64,000 bases of DNA from Chloroflexota bacterium (GCA_021323855.1 JAJPKE010000037.1:146633-210632); one strand, 5' to 3'. Counted from the first letter of the stretch, positions 17,256 to 26,558 are shown. The notes: a model not told the origin generated them from the letters alone. Numbers and translations: made by a program.

Positions 17256-18518
17256 ATGCAAGCACGGATGACCACGAATCTGGCGCCAGGAATACAACGA
17301 TACTCCCGATGGCTTCTCCCTTTGCTCGTCGGCGTCGGCTATTTCTCCAGTGTCTTCAGCGCCGAACACCTTTCACTGGTCCGTTTGCTGCTGCTGACCG
17401 TGACGTATAGCGCCTGGCTGGGGATATTCCTGCTAGGAAGCGGAACTGGGGAACAGCCGCCTCTCTGGTGGTTTTGGGCGCTCTTCATCCTGGCCTGCGC
17501 CTCGCAGTTTCTTCCGCTCCCAATCACCAATCTCAATTGGCTGCCAGTCCTGCCGACGATCACAGCTTGCCTGATGACAGCCCTCACTCCGCGCTATCTT
17601 GGTCTCATCGCAGCAGGAGTTCTCTGGCTGAGTTCCAGTGTCGCCTTCAGTTTCGCTATGGGTGGCTGGGACCTCAATACTGACTTGACGCTTCTGGTCA
17701 CATACATCTCTTTTGTCGTTGTCACAGTGGCCATACGCGAAGTCGCGCTAGCCCATACAGCGCTCGCACGCTCGAATGCGGAGCTGGCAGCGGCTCACAC
17801 TCAACTGCAAGAGTACAGCGCACAGGTCGAGGAGATTTCGGCTATCCGCGAACGCAACCGGATCGCGCGGGAGATTCACGATACGCTAGGTCATTCACTT
17901 ACCTTACTCGCCGTCCAGTTGGAAACAGCAACACAGTTCGAGGCGCGTGGTGATCCTGGTTTGCATGAAGAATTATTGGAGGCACGGCGGGTGGCAAGAA
18001 CCTGCCTGGCGGACGTGCGGCACTCAGTCGAGGCGCTTCGCCCAGACGACGCCTCTATCAGCTCGTTGCAGGAGCGTCTAGAGGCGCTGGTGGCAGAATT
18101 TGCCGCAGCCAGCCGTGAGACGACGATCTCGCTCGACGTGGAAGAAGCCACGCAGCCGCTCAATTCGGATGTGTCCATGGCGCTGTATCGTTGCGCGCAA
18201 GAGGCGCTGACCAATATTCGCAAACATGCACAGGCGACGAAAGTGCTTCTACGACTCTCTACAAGTGACGAGCCAGAAAGCCAGGTGGAGCTTACCGTGT
18301 TAGACAACGGCCAGGGATCTGCCTCTGGCAGCGAAGAGCGGACACCCGGCTTTGGCTTGCTGGGCATGCGCGAGCGTGCTGCGCCCCTGGGTGGAACAGT
18401 GCAGGCTGGCCCAGAGCCGGGGCGTGGCTGGCGCGTCACCGTGCTGATGCCGCTCAATCAGCGGCAGTCGGAGGGAGCCAGCGCCGGGGTAGCATACAAA
18501 ACTGGGGAGAAGGCGTAG
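17256..18518 (+). CDS. DesK/NarL-family sensor histidine kinase
   Basis: 420 aa. About five or six membrane helices fill residues 17-160 and there is almost no extracytoplasmic domain, so the signal is probably sensed in or at the membrane. A short coiled coil (about 168-198) leads to the HisKA_3 box NRIAREIHDTLGHSLTLL with His208. The HATPase_c domain has CAQEALTNIRKHAQA (N box), VLDNGQG (G1) and GFGLLGMRERAAPLGG (G2). The response regulator follows after 2 bp. The start at 17256 has only a weak GAGTAGG site. Known: DesK-like kinases respond to membrane fluidity or envelope state. The signal here is unknown. Confidence 0.9.
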   Translation: MQARMTTNLAPGIQRYSRWLLPLLVGVGYFSSVFSAEHLSLVRLLLLTVTYSAWLGIFLLGSGTGEQPPLWWFWALFILACASQFLPLPITNLNWLPVLPTITACLMTALTPRYLGLIAAGVLWLSSSVAFSFAMGGWDLNTDLTLLVTYISFVVVTVAIREVALAHTALARSNAELAAAHTQLQEYSAQVEEISAIRERNRIAREIHDTLGHSLTLLAVQLETATQFEARGDPGLHEELLEARRVARTCLADVRHSVEALRPDDASISSLQERLEALVAEFAAASRETTISLDVEEATQPLNSDVSMALYRCAQEALTNIRKHAQATKVLLRLSTSDEPESQVELTVLDNGQGSASGSEERTPGFGLLGMRERAAPLGGTVQAGPEPGRGWRVTVLMPLNQRQSEGASAGVAYKTGEKA

Positions 18519-18520
18519 TC

Positions 18521-19210
18521 ATGAATGAGCATATCCGCGTAATGATTGTGGATGACCAGGGCTTGCTGCGCGAGGGCTTTCGCAAGCTGATCGAATTGGA
18601 GCCGAACCTGGAAGTGGTCGGCATGGCTGGCGATGGTGAGGAAGCGCTGGCCAGCGTCGAACTCCTCTCTGCCGAGAAAATGGCGCCCGATATAGTGCTG
18701 ATGGATGTGCGTATGCCAGGCATGGATGGTATTGAGGCGACACGTGTCTTCAAAGAGCGGTGGCCTGAGATTCGTATTGTCATCCTGACGACCTTCGATG
18801 ATCGGGCGCTGATCCAGGCTGGTCTACAGGCGGGGGCACAGGGCTATATACTCAAAGACATCACTGCCGAGCAGCTCGCCAGCACCATTCGAGTGGTCGC
18901 GCAGGGTCAGGTCTTGCTCCATCCCGAGGTTGCAAACAAGGTCATTACCTCCTTTTCCTCAGACTCGTCTACCGAACCTGCGGCGGCTGTTCCTGCCAGC
19001 GAAGGCGCAGGTTTGCTTTCGCCATTGACTGAGCGCGAGCGCGAAATCCTGGCGCTGCTGGCGCGCGGCGCTTCCAACCGGGAAATCAGCGAGGCGCTCT
19101 TCATCGCTGGCGGCACCGTCAAGAACCACCTCAGCAACATCCTCAGCAAGTTGGGCGTGCGCGACCGCACGCAGGCGGCACTGAAGGCCAGAGAACTTGG
19201 CTTGTTGTAA
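18521..19210 (+). CDS. NarL/DesR-family response regulator
   Basis: 229 aa. The receiver domain (about 1-125) has the acidic pair D11-D12, the phosphorylatable D62 in VLMDVRMPGMDG, T in ILTTFDD and the Lys of GYILKD. A Ser/Ala-rich linker (about 145-160) leads to a LuxR-type HTH (LTEREREILALLARGASNREISEALFIAGGTVKNH). It is the partner of the kinase that ends two bases upstream. Its stop is only 3 bp from the stop of the convergent glycosidase-esterase gene. A likely target is the inverted repeat at 17136. Confidence 0.93.
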   Translation: MNEHIRVMIVDDQGLLREGFRKLIELEPNLEVVGMAGDGEEALASVELLSAEKMAPDIVLMDVRMPGMDGIEATRVFKERWPEIRIVILTTFDDRALIQAGLQAGAQGYILKDITAEQLASTIRVVAQGQVLLHPEVANKVITSFSSDSSTEPAAAVPASEGAGLLSPLTEREREILALLARGASNREISEALFIAGGTVKNHLSNILSKLGVRDRTQAALKARELGLL

Positions 19211-19213
19211 GGT

Positions 19214-21346
19214 TCATCCACATTGAGCGCTGGCCAAACCGAGATGCGCACGCAACGTCTGGAACCAGAGCGCGTTCATTGCGATAGCTCCGGCGCTGTT
19301 TGGGTGCAAGCCGTCCGGTCCCAAATACTCTGTGTGCGCATGGAATAAGGCGTAGAAGTCTGGGCCTGGGATCAGGTGGTTAGTGGCGGTGATCTGATCT
19401 ATCACCTGGTTCAATTGCTGGATTTCTGCATCCAGCCCTGGCAGATTGTGATAGGTCGCGTAGGGGATATGCGCAAGTATCGGGATATCGCCGTTTTGAA
19501 GGATCGCCGTTACCACCGCTTGCAGATTCGCACGGAATGCTGGCGGTGAGATGTTGTCTAGCGCGTCGTTGGTTCCCCAGCCCAGCAGCCAATAGTGCAT
19601 ATCGGGCAGCATTGCTTGCCATGCGGCTATGCCCTGCTTTGCTCCCTGCGAAGTTTGCCCACCAAAGCCGCCGTCAATCATCAGTGGATAGCGTTGCGGC
19701 GCGCACTGCCGCATAACATCCGCAAAAGACGGGGAATCATTGGGATAGCGGCTGTACGCGATGCCGGTAATCGAGTCGCCGGAGAAGAAGAAGCTGTCAT
19801 CGCCGAGTTTCTGCGCGTCGAACACTTCTAGTTCGTCTATGCGCACATACGGCTGACTGGGTTTTGGCTGCGCCGCCAGCACGATCATCTTCACCCAGGA
19901 CATCCCCGTAAACCCAAAACTGTGTTCGCGGGCACGGGCATGGTTGCCACGCACCGAGACGATGGTTTGCCAGGAGCCGTCGCTGCCGTTGGTGCTGTCG
20001 GCGGAGACGGCGATATCGTAGTCCTGTGGCGCCAATCCGGTGATATCGGTATAGTCAAAGGAATAGTCGCTGTACCAGGCCAGCACCACGCTGTTTGCCC
20101 TGGCCGAGAGATGGAGCGCGCACCAACCGGGCAAAGCTGAATCAGCCAACTGCCAGAATCCCCAGTTGCCGAACTTACCATCGGTCAGCGCGTCTGGTTC
20201 ATCCGGGCCGCTATCGTTGCTGGAACATATTGCCTGTGCGCCAGCCGAGAGCAACGCCGACGTGGCGGGATTGGAAGACAGGGCAGTTGCCGTTGCTGAT
20301 GCGTCTGTGGTAGCGGGATTATATTGTTTGATGAGCGCTGCCAGCGCATAATATTGCGGTTTGGCCTGGTCATTGTCCACGTTGAACATGTCGAGCCGGC
20401 CATAGCCCGAAAAGCTCGCAGCATCAAACTGGCAGGCGAACGCCACGCCGCCAGCAATCATAGACTTGATAGCCGCAGTGCTAAACTTGGTCATGAAGCT
20501 GGCATTGTCGCCATAGGCTGGCGGAGGATTGCCTGGATCATAGTTCCATTCGGTGATGCCGACGGGTAGCTCTTTTCCCAGGATTTGCTTGACCAGTTCG
20601 CGCACCCCTAGCGCCACCGATTGATACGACGTGGCTTTGCCGAGGCAGGAAGATTCGCTGTCATGATAACAGGGATACCAGTGAAAACTGATAGCGTCCG
20701 GGAGAATGCCGGATGCCTTGACTCCGTTTAGATATTGCTGGAGATAGGTATTGTTATTGGCTCCCTGATTGTTCGAGAGAACTGGGCCAATGAAGCGCGC
20801 TGAGGGATTGATATGCCGCAGGGCCGGAATCGTCGTGTTCCAGGCGGCAATATACGCATCCGCTGAGATGCCTGTAAAATCAGGTTCATTGCCGAATTCA
20901 TAGAGCAGGCAGCGATTGCCGAGATAGGAGACGACATGTTTGTTGAAGCTGATATCCTTGATATTGGTCAACACCGCCAGGCAGTGCGCGCCGATATGCT
21001 CGATGGTGGTGATGCGCTGCTCGATAATCTCATCGCTGGCTTTATCGGGGATGAAGGTGCGGACCAGGGTAAAACCAGCATCGTGCAGTGATTGCTGAAT
21101 TGCTTGCTGATTTTCCAGATTGCGCGCCGACCATTCATACGTGTCGTTGGTGCCGAAGAGCAGCGATGATGCCCCATGATTCCAGAGCATCGCGCCCGGC
21201 AGCGTGCTGAGTGGTGGGGTAGCTGCCACTTGAGGCAGTGGCTTGGGACCCCAGGCGAACCAGCCTGCGACAGTAGCCAGCAGTAAGACGGCGACTGCTG
21301 ACCCCATAACCCAACGTTGTTGGATAAACGCTCGCATGCGGTTCAT
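19214..21346 (-). CDS. Membrane-anchored GH-A-type glycosidase fused to SGNH hydrolase
   Basis: 710 aa from the ATG at 21346 (AGGAGG eight bases upstream). One helix at about 13-32 anchors the protein. Residues about 60-345 look like a clan GH-A TIM barrel: LLYEFGNEPDF gives the acid/base E154 after strand 4, FHWYP follows, and VGITEWNYD gives the nucleophile E266. Residues about 375-515 form a discoidin-like beta domain (ALTDGKFGNWGFWQL, VRIDELEVFDA). The C-terminal SGNH hydrolase has FFSGDSITG (S525), GGFGGQ, WGTND (N593) and DGLHPN (D678, H681). Likely role: extracellular trimming and deacylation of the locus's own polysaccharide. GH39 or GH79-like family assignment is uncertain. Confidence 0.85.
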   Translation of the reverse strand: MNRMRAFIQQRWVMGSAVAVLLLATVAGWFAWGPKPLPQVAATPPLSTLPGAMLWNHGASSLLFGTNDTYEWSARNLENQQAIQQSLHDAGFTLVRTFIPDKASDEIIEQRITTIEHIGAHCLAVLTNIKDISFNKHVVSYLGNRCLLYEFGNEPDFTGISADAYIAAWNTTIPALRHINPSARFIGPVLSNNQGANNNTYLQQYLNGVKASGILPDAISFHWYPCYHDSESSCLGKATSYQSVALGVRELVKQILGKELPVGITEWNYDPGNPPPAYGDNASFMTKFSTAAIKSMIAGGVAFACQFDAASFSGYGRLDMFNVDNDQAKPQYYALAALIKQYNPATTDASATATALSSNPATSALLSAGAQAICSSNDSGPDEPDALTDGKFGNWGFWQLADSALPGWCALHLSARANSVVLAWYSDYSFDYTDITGLAPQDYDIAVSADSTNGSDGSWQTIVSVRGNHARAREHSFGFTGMSWVKMIVLAAQPKPSQPYVRIDELEVFDAQKLGDDSFFFSGDSITGIAYSRYPNDSPSFADVMRQCAPQRYPLMIDGGFGGQTSQGAKQGIAAWQAMLPDMHYWLLGWGTNDALDNISPPAFRANLQAVVTAILQNGDIPILAHIPYATYHNLPGLDAEIQQLNQVIDQITATNHLIPGPDFYALFHAHTEYLGPDGLHPNSAGAIAMNALWFQTLRAHLGLASAQCG

Positions 21347-21359
21347 GCGGTCCACCTCC

Positions 21360-22403
21360 TCAGCCGAGGTGTTTGTAGAGCATGCCACCAAGCACCGAGG
21401 CAACTGGCAATGGCAGCCGTTTCCAGCAGGCCGTCATGATTTGATACGTGCGGCTGTTCTCCGAGGTGGAGGCGAGGCCGGCCACATGCGGTGAGTAATA
21501 GTAAATCAATGGCTCAGCGGTGGCTCCCCACTTGCGCTTGAATTCCATCAGGCCGTGGTTGTCGCGGGCCGTGCGCCCCATATCAAAGAACTGGTAGCCG
21601 TGGTTCGCAGCCCAGGTGATTGATTCCCACATCAACAGGTTGTTTGGCGCCAGATGCAGGAAGCGTTCTTCAGACGCGCCATACGCATAGCGAACGGTAT
21701 CGCCATAGGCGAACAGCACCATGCCCGCAATCGGTACACCCTCGTGTTCAGCGAATAGCACTTGCAGTGTGCCATCTGCGGCGAAGCGGTCCCAGAGTTC
21801 CAAGAAAAATGCGCGTGGTTGCGCTGGCATGCCGTGCTTGCCGGTGCGGGTGCCTACGTGCAGCCGGTGATAGAGCGCCATATCCGCGCGTTCGCGGGCA
21901 AAGCGAATCGTCACACCCATCTTGCGCGATTTGCGAACCTGTCGCTGGACAGGCTTCTCCACTGCTGACCAGACGGCATCTTCCCCGGCGTCCAGCGGCA
22001 ACCGCCAGCGAACATAGAGATCGTTGGCAACGAAATCAGGACGCTGCGCCAGCATCTCAGAGACGCCGGTGCGTAGCTCTACATAGCGCGCGCGATGCCT
22101 GCGCCCCAATGCGAGCGCTTGATCCAGCAGGTCGTCCGCCGCTGTCGCATCGGTGGCGAACAACGGGCAGGCATCAGAGAATGGCAGCGACACCACCCGC
22201 CTGCCAGTGAGCGGGCTGTTCAGCGCGCATACGGGCAGATATCCACGAAGGGCGCCGCCTGCGCCGCGCACTTCCAGTTGTGTCACCTGGAAGCCGTAGA
22301 CCGTCTCAATGAGGCCAAGCCAGCGTTCATCGGTGAAGAAGGTATCGCTGCCGCTGATTTCAGCCAGTGCCTCTTGACGGCATTCCTGAATTTGGACTTC
22401 CAC
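21360..22403 (-). CDS. FemAB/BioF2-like peptidyl- or acyl-transferase
   Basis: 347 aa with a GTG start at 22403 and AGGAGG five bases upstream. It has two GNAT-like halves. The second contains PVQRQVRKSRKMGV, FRFARERADMALYHRLH-type helices, VLFAEHEGVPIAGMVLFAYGD and NLLMWESITWAANHGYQFFDMGRT, the pattern of FemAB/lipid II:Gly transferases and of the FemAB-like proteins found in exopolysaccharide loci. It is cotranscribed with the Gfo/Idh dehydrogenase upstream (45 bp) and the glycosidase-esterase downstream (13 bp). Likely transfers an amino-acyl or acyl group to a glycan or cell-wall precursor; the substrate is unknown. Confidence 0.8.
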   Translation of the reverse strand: MEVQIQECRQEALAEISGSDTFFTDERWLGLIETVYGFQVTQLEVRGAGGALRGYLPVCALNSPLTGRRVVSLPFSDACPLFATDATAADDLLDQALALGRRHRARYVELRTGVSEMLAQRPDFVANDLYVRWRLPLDAGEDAVWSAVEKPVQRQVRKSRKMGVTIRFARERADMALYHRLHVGTRTGKHGMPAQPRAFFLELWDRFAADGTLQVLFAEHEGVPIAGMVLFAYGDTVRYAYGASEERFLHLAPNNLLMWESITWAANHGYQFFDMGRTARDNHGLMEFKRKWGATAEPLIYYYSPHVAGLASTSENSRTYQIMTACWKRLPLPVASVLGGMLYKHLG

Positions 22404-22448
22404 AGTAACCTCCTGGGGGATTGCATCAGTTGCGTGATTGTTGTGCGT

Positions 22449-23483
22449 TTACGCCATCTCCCGCACACGCAGCAATTCCTGCTCCCGCATACGCAGTGAT
22501 TCCTGCTCCCGCATACGCAGTGATTCCTGGGCAGCCGTGAGAATCTTGACGACTTCCAAGCCAGCTTGTCCATTGGCACGGGGCTGCTCACCAGAGCGGA
22601 TGGCGTGGGCGAAATCTTCACATTCCAGCCGTAACGGTTCCATCCACTCGATGTGTGGAATGGTGATGGCGCCGTGGCGATACGAAACGATAGGATCAAC
22701 GCCGATATCAGCGCCTTTGTTGAAAATCTTCAGCATTTCAGCCGGATTGGTGTCATCATAGATGGCCATGCGCTTATCGCCAATCACTGTCACCTGGCGT
22801 ACTTTGGTTGGATGGAGCCAACTGACATGAATATGCGCAGTGGCGCCCGTGTCATACTCCAGGTCTAGATGGGCGACATCGTAAATAGTGGGGTGCAAAT
22901 GGGCATGGGCATGCGCCTGAACGCGCGTTGGCGACTGGCCGAGCAACGTCAGTAAGATGGAGGCGTCATGTGGCGCCAAATCCCAGATCACATCAATATC
23001 GCTGCGGAAAAGGCCAAGATTGAGTCGCTCGATCTCAACGCAATAAATGTTGCCCAGTTCGCCATCTTCGATAAGCTGGCGTAGTTCGGCAATGGCAGGG
23101 CTGTATTGGAAGGTGTGGCCAACCATCAAAATGCGTTGCTGGCGTTCGGCAAGCTCGATGAGTTCCTCTGCCTGGGCGACATTCGCTGTGAGCGGCTTTT
23201 CTACCAGCAGGTGCTTCCCGTGGGCAAGCGCCTTCCGGGCCAACTCAAAGTGCGTAGCGACTGGCGTTGCAATCACTACTGCGTCCACAGGCGAGTTGAG
23301 GACATCCTCAATCTGGGAAGTGGTTTTGATCCAGGGTCGCTCCGCCTTCACTTTTGCCAGGCTTAGCGGATTCAGATCCGCCACAATCTCTAGCGAAGCC
23401 TGTGGCAGTGATTCGAGGTTACGCGCCAGCTTGGGACCCCAGTAGCCCCAGCCGATCAGCCCGAAGCGCAATTGTTGCATCAT
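22449..23483 (-). CDS. Gfo/Idh/MocA-family sugar-nucleotide dehydrogenase (WbpB-like)
   Basis: 344 aa. The N-terminal Rossmann fold has LIGWGYWGPKLARNLE (GxGxxG), then VVIATPVATHFELA and the hallmark LVEKPLTANVAQAEEL with the catalytic-type Lys. The C-domain has VGHTFQYSPAI, WDLAPHDASILL and an HVSWLHP strand. This set fits WbpB-type oxidation of UDP-sugars at C3, in agreement with the adjacent DegT aminotransferase and the WbpD-like acetyltransferase at 9139. The last 30 residues are a tandem ESLRMREQ repeat encoded by a 24-bp DNA repeat, which is not part of the family fold and probably forms a charged helix. Confidence 0.87.
   Translation of the reverse strand: MMQQLRFGLIGWGYWGPKLARNLESLPQASLEIVADLNPLSLAKVKAERPWIKTTSQIEDVLNSPVDAVVIATPVATHFELARKALAHGKHLLVEKPLTANVAQAEELIELAERQQRILMVGHTFQYSPAIAELRQLIEDGELGNIYCVEIERLNLGLFRSDIDVIWDLAPHDASILLTLLGQSPTRVQAHAHAHLHPTIYDVAHLDLEYDTGATAHIHVSWLHPTKVRQVTVIGDKRMAIYDDTNPAEMLKIFNKGADIGVDPIVSYRHGAITIPHIEWMEPLRLECEDFAHAIRSGEQPRANGQAGLEVVKILTAAQESLRMREQESLRMREQELLRVREMA
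22460..22531. repeat. 24-bp tandem repeat, three copies
   Basis: Units at 22460-22483, 22484-22507 and 22508-22531 begin CCCGCAYACGCAG. Copies 2 and 3 differ only in the last two bases; copy 1 has several substitutions. They encode the C-terminal (Q/E)ESLRMRE repeats of the dehydrogenase on the minus strand. Unit length is a multiple of three, so copy number changes would keep the frame. Confidence 0.9.
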
Positions 23484-23589
23484 AGTGTACCGCTCTCACT
23501 TCATTGGATAGCATATGGCCATTTATCTGGCCGGCTTCCCGCATACCCTGCATAGGCGCAGGATTGTTGCGCGCATGCGGGCACCTGTT

Positions 23590-24708
23590 CTACCCGCGTG
23601 TGCCTGCTGGTATCAAGGCTCCAGCCAGGGCGTCACATACTTGGTGGATTTGCTCTTCTGTCAATTCCGCATACATTGGTAACGAGAGGATGTGTTCTGC
23701 GGCCTCTTCGGTCACCGGAAGTGAACCCTGCTTATAGCCATATTGCGCGCATGCGGGTTGCAGATGCAGCGGAATAGGATAATGCACGCCGGTGAGAATG
23801 CCGCGCTCTGCCAGTGATTCGCGCACTCGCTCACGATCCGGCACCTGAACGACATAGACGTAATAGACATGCGTGGCCCAGGGCTGCGCCTCCGGCACGG
23901 CAGTCACCACGCCACGCAATCGCTCTGAATATCGCTGCGCGTGCGCTTGCCGTTTGGCGTTCCATTGGTCCAGATAGGGGAGTTTGACGCGGAGAATCGC
24001 CGCCTGAATTTCATCCATGCGGGCATTGACACCCATCACCTCATGCTCATAGCGATGGCGTGAGCCATGATCGCGCAGCATACGCATGCGTTCGGCCAGG
24101 TCCGCGTCATTCGTCACACAGACGCCAGCTTCGCCATAGGCGCCCAATGTCTTGCTACAATACAGGCTGAAACAGCCGATATCACCCATGCTCCCGACCG
24201 GACGCCCCTCATAGGTGGCGCCATGCGCTTGTGAAGCGTCTTCGATGACGCGCAATCCATGCGTGCGGGCGATTTCCAGAATGGGGGTCATCTCCGCTGG
24301 ATGTCCAAAGAGGTGAACCGGCAGGATCGCCCGCGTCTGTGGAGTGATGGCTTGCTCGATGTCATGCCAGTTCATTGTATAGGTGTCGGGGTCTACATCT
24401 ATAAAGACCGGCGTCGCGCCTACCATGCTGATGGCTTCGACTGTGGCGATAAAGGTGTTGGCGACGGTAATGACTTCATCACCAGGGCCGATCTGGCAGG
24501 CGCGCAATGCCAGCGCCAGCGCATCGGTGCCGTTGGAGACGCTGATGCCGTAGCCGCTCTGGCAATACGCCGCAAATTCTTGCTCGAACGCTTGCTGTTC
24601 AGGGCCAAGATATAGGGACATTCCTTCGAGGACCCGCTCAATCGCTGGCAGCACCTCGTGCTTGATAGTCTGATATTGCGCCTTCAGATCAACCAACGGT
24701 ATCGTCAT
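23590..24708 (-). CDS. DegT/DnrJ/EryC1/StrS sugar aminotransferase (WbpE-like)
   Basis: 372 aa from the ATG at 24708 (GAGGA nine bases upstream; an ATG at 24717 abuts that site). PLP-fold features: VSNGTDALALALRA, VITVANTFIATVEA, FIDVDPDTYTM, VHLFGHPAEM, VIEDASQAHGATY, and the Schiff-base Lys186 in FSLYCSKTLGAYGEAG. The C-domain ends VHYPIPLHLQPA and LPMYAELTEEQ. It makes a 3-amino sugar nucleotide from the 3-keto intermediate of the adjacent WbpB-like enzyme. It is first in a minus-strand operon running to 19214. Confidence 0.9.
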   Translation of the reverse strand: MTIPLVDLKAQYQTIKHEVLPAIERVLEGMSLYLGPEQQAFEQEFAAYCQSGYGISVSNGTDALALALRACQIGPGDEVITVANTFIATVEAISMVGATPVFIDVDPDTYTMNWHDIEQAITPQTRAILPVHLFGHPAEMTPILEIARTHGLRVIEDASQAHGATYEGRPVGSMGDIGCFSLYCSKTLGAYGEAGVCVTNDADLAERMRMLRDHGSRHRYEHEVMGVNARMDEIQAAILRVKLPYLDQWNAKRQAHAQRYSERLRGVVTAVPEAQPWATHVYYVYVVQVPDRERVRESLAERGILTGVHYPIPLHLQPACAQYGYKQGSLPVTEEAAEHILSLPMYAELTEEQIHQVCDALAGALIPAGTRG

Positions 24709-25144
24709 GTGTCGCATTCCTCATGTTTGTACTGGGCGCCTGATTGTGGCGCCAATTCTCGCAACGTATCGGATAAGACGCTGGGGCATCGGTTGTAGTG
24801 ATTTGATGGTCCCTTCATATCCGCGCTTCACTATTATAAAAGGTTACGACAACTCATTCGATATGCCGGTGATTGCAGTCGTGTAATTATGGTTACTCTC
24901 ACAAATCGTTCGTGCAGGAACGCTCACCGCTCAGTAGGAACTCGCATGTATCCTGCGATGCCAGTTAGCGCCTGGTGTTATGCCTTCTACTGTTGCCTTC
25001 CAGGTAGCACACATTTCGCTACCGCATCTGCACTGTTTTCGTACGCCCATCAGAGACACTAAGGCCATAGAGACAATCCCTCGCGCTTGAACCGAGGGGA
25101 AGCAAGAGCAGCAGCAGCAACAGTCTAGTCGTGTGGGGGAAACT
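24709..25144. other. Divergent intergenic region of 436 bp
   Basis: No gene is supported here. It separates the minus-strand aminotransferase operon from the plus-strand sugar transferase. A GGCGCC pair separated by 7 bp (24735-24753) lies 27 bp upstream of the aminotransferase start. A minus-strand consensus -10 TATAAT is at 24833-24838, but I see no matching -35. A GCA-rich triplet run (AGCAGCAGCAGCAACAG, about 25102-25118) lies before the sugar transferase start. Confidence 0.5.
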
Positions 25145-25816
25145 ATGGCCGCGCAACAGGTAATCATTCGTGAAGAACTTACCTTTGGAGAAGACTATCT
25201 ACGCATAAAACGGTTACTGGATATCGTGCTGACGTCGTTGGCGCTCATTCCCTTTGGCATCGTGATGCTCATTACCGCCGTTGCCATCTGGATTGATTCG
25301 CCTGGACCGATCATCTTTCGCCAAAAGCGGGTGGGCGCTAATGGCGAAGAGTTCACGCTCTACAAATTCCGCTCGATGTATCATAATGTCGCCACCAGCG
25401 CCCACGAATCGGCTACCGCCCGTTTCATTCAGGGTGGTGTCCTCAATGCTGATGCCAGTATGCCCTATAAACTCGGCAATGACACGCGCATTACACGGGT
25501 GGGAAAATTCATCCGCAAGACGAGCATAGATGAGTTGCCACAGCTTTGGAATGTCCTCAAAGGGGATATGTCTATCGTCGGCCCCCGTCCGCCGATGCAG
25601 TATGAGGTCGCGCTCTATAGCCCTCACGACCTGCTGCGCCTGGCAGGCAAACCTGGATTGACTGGCACCTGGCAGGTGTATGGTCGTGGTCGTGTGACGT
25701 TTCAGGAAATGGTGGAGCAGGATATCGCTTACCTGGAAACGCAATCGCTGCTCTACGACCTCAAACTGATGGTGCTGACCGTTCCCGTGATGATTACTGG
25801 GCGAGGCGGCGCGTAA
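25145..25816 (+). CDS. Polyprenyl-phosphate sugar transferase (initiating, PglC/WbaP C-domain type)
   Basis: 223 aa from the ATG at 25145 with GGGGGAA just upstream. Monotopic phosphoglycosyl transferase: a membrane-inserted helix (about 30-52, [20 protein letters not shown]), then [39 protein letters not shown], the catalytic [17 protein letters not shown] (Asp-Glu dyad), IVGPRPPM and [10 protein letters not shown]. It loads the first sugar phosphate onto undecaprenyl phosphate and so starts repeat-unit assembly for the locus. It has only the C-terminal catalytic region and lacks the multi-helix N-terminus of WbaP. Confidence 0.92.
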   Translation: MAAQQVIIREELTFGEDYLRIKRLLDIVLTSLALIPFGIVMLITAVAIWIDSPGPIIFRQKRVGANGEEFTLYKFRSMYHNVATSAHESATARFIQGGVLNADASMPYKLGNDTRITRVGKFIRKTSIDELPQLWNVLKGDMSIVGPRPPMQYEVALYSPHDLLRLAGKPGLTGTWQVYGRGRVTFQEMVEQDIAYLETQSLLYDLKLMVLTVPVMITGRGGA

Positions 25817-25976
25817 ACTTCTAGACTGATGCAAATCTGGCACTTTTCTCGCTACACCTCTTTGTATTGCGGGCACGCGCATGGTGAATAGTGGTGAATC
25901 CGATTCGCTCACTCACTATGACATAATGGCATGCCAGCGTGCAGTAGTGGAAACGCTAAGGAATACAGGTTTGCTC

Positions 25977-26558
25977 ATGGACACACAGGAAGTACGTCAG
26001 CGCTTGCAGCAACTCATCGAGCGCAATGATCCCCTGGTGAAGGGACACCCGTTACATGCGATGCTGACCGATTTGCCGGTGGGCATGCTGGTTGCCAGCG
26101 AGACCTTCGATATGCTGGATATGTTCACTCACCGTCCTGGCTGGTCGTTCGCCGCTGATGCTACCACCGGGCTGGCTGCGCTCAGTGGCGGCATAGCGGC
26201 GGCGCTTGGCCTGTGGGATTATCAGGCGGTGCCACAGGATCACCCCGCCCGGCGCGTTGGCGCGTGGCATGGGTGGAGCAATGGCGGGGTCCTGGCGTTG
26301 GTGTTACTCAGCGTAGGTTGCCGGCGCACATCGCACCGGACGGCTGGCAGGGTTCTCTCACTGGCGGCGCTCGGATTGCTAGGTGTTTCCGGCTGGTTGG
26401 GTGGTGAACTGGTCTTTCGCTTAGGATGGCGTGTGCAACCTGCGGAGCAAGAAGAACAACTCGAAGTGGCATTACGCCAACGTGGGGAAACATCGCTTGT
26501 GGAGCAGGCCAGAGCCACCGTGAGCGAGTACGAGCAGACCCACACGCTCCTACCATAG
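25977..26558 (+). CDS. DUF2231 membrane protein
   Basis: 193 aa from the ATG at 25977 (the frame is open to 25881; the start is not certain, as the AAGGA at about 25959 is 13 bases away). Residues about 15-160 carry the DUF2231 pattern: NDPLVKGHPLHAMLTDLPVGM (HPLH and the DLPVG turn), a four-helix membrane core, and GVSGWLGGELVFRLGWRV near the end. His and Gly-rich helices are typical of these proteins, whose function is unknown, possibly redox or heme-linked. It is 87 bp ahead of the Nramp-like gene on the same strand. Confidence 0.82.
   Translation: MDTQEVRQRLQQLIERNDPLVKGHPLHAMLTDLPVGMLVASETFDMLDMFTHRPGWSFAADATTGLAALSGGIAAALGLWDYQAVPQDHPARRVGAWHGWSNGGVLALVLLSVGCRRTSHRTAGRVLSLAALGLLGVSGWLGGELVFRLGWRVQPAEQEEQLEVALRQRGETSLVEQARATVSEYEQTHTLLP

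Noticed and set aside
22460..22531. Possible CRISPR-like array
   Set aside because: Three direct 24-bp repeats without spacers, inside a coding frame. It is a tandem protein repeat.
24802..24838. Plus-strand promoter before the sugar transferase (TTGATG and TATTAT)
   Set aside because: The spacing of 23 bp is too long for a sigma-70 promoter and it is 300 bp from the gene.
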